Shown here: piece by piece, positions 14,314-15,469 of the stretch
How the letters are laid out: each line of letters starts with the position of its first letter
Numbering within the stretch: the stretch's first letter is position 1
From: Flavobacteriaceae bacterium
Lineage (GTDB): Bacteria > Bacteroidota > Bacteroidia > Flavobacteriales > Flavobacteriaceae
NCBI GenBank assembly: GCA_013042825.1
Contig: JABDPL010000296.1
Location: 1-15,469 of the forward strand
Direction: 5' to 3'
Length of the DNA: 15,469 nt
Translations under genes and position numbers: made by a program
Notes under the pieces: model-generated
Databases searched by the model: none
Seen by the model: only the letters and a program-made list of their open reading frames with translations
What the model was told of the DNA's origin: nothing

Positions 14314-15469
14314 TTAGTTAGTTTGAAGGGCCTCCGTTTGGGGGCTTTTCTTTTGCCCATAATCAAAGGCATCCAGGGTAACCTTCTCCTGGTGCTGTGT
14401 TAGCTTAACTACCTTAACAGATTTTGTTTCCTGTGGTAAACCATAATTCTTATATACCGTGTATTTGAGATAGGTAGGATTGATATCTGCCTCCTCGCTT
14501 AATGATTTCAGGTTTATGGTCCATTTACCGGTTTCCGCATCATCAATAATAAACTCCTCATGAGCAAAACCGTTTTTAATCCCGCTTAGCATACGCTGCG
14601 TATTCAGGAGTTTGGTATTATTCCAGGTGAAAAACTTCTTGCCAGGATTAACAAATTGCAATTCAAACTCGGCATAAGGATCATTCCACTCGCAAACAAC
14701 CCTTACGTCACGCTTAAAATTCGCACTTCGTAAATCATTTGGCAGATCGTAATAATCAACCCGGGTTCTGTGAAAGGCTAAAATATGCTGGATTTCATTT
14801 TCAATGGTGTTTGCTAACCCTGTAAAGTCTGTGTCCTTGATTTTATTGATCATCATCCTTTTAAAGAGGTTCAATGCTTCCTGATACTTGCCCGTATTTT
14901 TGTAGCTCCTCGCCAGATCGATGTAAGCCTGGGCCTCACCGGGTTTCAGCTGAACAATTCGCTGGTAGACTTCCCGAGCCTTATTATACTCCTGGTTCTC
15001 CTCATATTTAAATGCAAGAGCCCGGAGCGCTTTCGTATTGTTATAGGCCATATCACCAACCTTTCCAAGAAGAGACATGGCATAATCCTTATTCCATCGC
15101 TTGAAGTAATCTGAAGCTGTGAAGTAGTAGTCCACGCCTAGCATATCCCCTTTTTTCGTTTCCCTTTCGAAGATCGTCTTTGCCTCAGCAAAGCTTTGGG
15201 CAGCCTGTAATTGTTTTTTCAGTCCGGTATTCGAGCCTGATTCTATCAGTTTAACCGATTCATTGTAATTATTGCCTTTAACCAATGCTGAAGGTTTTTC
15301 AGCGAGCGCTTTATCATAACCACTGGTCTTGGTTCTGATCACGATTACCCCGTTTCGACCCAGCGTTCCGTATTTGTGGGTGGCCGAAAGACTATTTAAA
15401 ACAGTAATCGATTCAATAAACTGAGGATCGAGCCAGGGCAATTGAATATTGCTTTCTGAGGTATAAACC
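14314..15469 (-). CDS. TonB-plug-like/TPR protein without beta-barrel (5' partial)
   Basis: The frame is open through the right edge, so the N-terminus is missing. The apparent start at 15441 is an internal TTG codon. The first visible part, DPQFIESITVLNSLSATHKYG followed by NGVIVIRTK, is the end of a TonB-receptor/SusC plug domain, where the family pattern is IESI-x-VL-K/N-...-YG-...-NGVI. No barrel follows. Counting from 15441, a spacer leads to helical TPR-like repeats at about 115-200 (KALRALAFKYEENQEYNKAR and AQAYIDLARSYKNTGKYQEA). A beta-rich C-terminal domain (about 228-340) recalls DUF2135/YfaP-like folds (GFAHEEFIIDDAETGKWTI). The part outside the window probably carries a signal peptide and regulatory beta-sandwiches. 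A surface or periplasmic scaffold role is possible, but the function is unknown. Its final codons overlap the terminator of the convergent gene. Confidence 0.82.
   Translation of the reverse strand, partial: VYTSESNIQLPWLDPQFIESITVLNSLSATHKYGTLGRNGVIVIRTKTSGYDKALAEKPSALVKGNNYNESVKLIESGSNTGLKKQLQAAQSFAEAKTIFERETKKGDMLGVDYYFTASDYFKRWNKDYAMSLLGKVGDMAYNNTKALRALAFKYEENQEYNKAREVYQRIVQLKPGEAQAYIDLARSYKNTGKYQEALNLFKRMMINKIKDTDFTGLANTIENEIQHILAFHRTRVDYYDLPNDLRSANFKRDVRVVCEWNDPYAEFELQFVNPGKKFFTWNNTKLLNTQRMLSGIKNGFAHEEFIIDDAETGKWTINLKSLSEEADINPTYLKYTVYKNYGLPQETKSVKVVKLTQHQEKVTLDAFDYGQKKSPQTEALQTN
14326..14354 (+). terminator. Rho-independent terminator of the secreted-protein gene, inside the opposing CDS
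   Basis: GCCTCC (14330-14335) and GGGGGC (14340-14345) pair around a GTTT loop with one G-T wobble. A flanking AAGG can extend the stem onto TTTT, and the T-rich tract TTTTCTTTT follows (14346-14354). It works only for plus-strand transcripts. The same bases encode the last residues of the minus-strand plug-TPR protein. Confidence 0.75.

Noticed and set aside
15439..15441. TTG as the start of the plug-TPR gene
   Set aside because: The frame stays open to the window edge, and the residues before it continue the plug-like sequence, so this is an internal codon.

Overview
The window looks like chromosomal DNA of a marine-type Bacteroidota, most likely a member of the Flavobacteriaceae. Three things point there. 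The proteins have a flavobacterial style: a CzcA pump carrying its own TolC domain, a TonB receptor with an N-terminal carboxypeptidase-regulatory domain, a PA0069-type radical SAM protein and a bacilliredoxin. Several genes carry a TAnnTTTG promoter -7 element close to the start codon. Shine-Dalgarno sequences are mostly absent. No rRNA, tRNA, CRISPR array, insertion sequence or phage gene was seen.

Bases 1-7599 form a metal-homeostasis block. The left edge cuts a CzcA-type RND metal exporter fused to a TolC-like outer-membrane channel. It is followed 9 nt later by its lipoprotein adaptor (CzcB type), so two genes would supply a complete tripartite efflux pump. Facing them on the minus strand is a two-gene operon, a DtxR/MntR-family metalloregulator followed by a ZIP-family metal permease. 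A TonB-dependent receptor with a Cys-x-x-Cys pair in its plug diverges from the regulator. In the 82-bp divergent region a TTAGG-N4-CCTAA dyad, the core of the DtxR box, lies where the -33 element of the receptor promoter should be, just upstream of a perfect TACCTTTG -7. This predicts a metal-repressed import route (receptor plus ZIP permease) beside an export pump.

Bases 7596-9561 hold general physiology. On the minus strand a TerB/J-domain DjlA-like co-chaperone is followed by a beta-phosphoglucomutase-like HAD hydrolase. On the plus strand is a bacilliredoxin with a strong rho-independent terminator.

Bases 9624-11458 are a tightly overlapping plus-strand operon: PlsC acyltransferase (GTG start), an HD-domain phosphohydrolase and a GNAT acetyltransferase. 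The last gene overlaps a convergent radical SAM protein (11440-12504) by 19 bp. Upstream of that, also on the minus strand, is an AraC-family regulator (12600-13478).

Bases 13674-15469 hold a small secreted protein with two related beta-rich segments, and the C-terminal part of a large minus-strand protein. The latter joins a TonB-receptor-like plug tail to TPR repeats and a beta-rich C-terminal domain, with no beta-barrel. The longest gene-free stretch is 195 bp (13479-13673), and it contains notable dyad symmetry.
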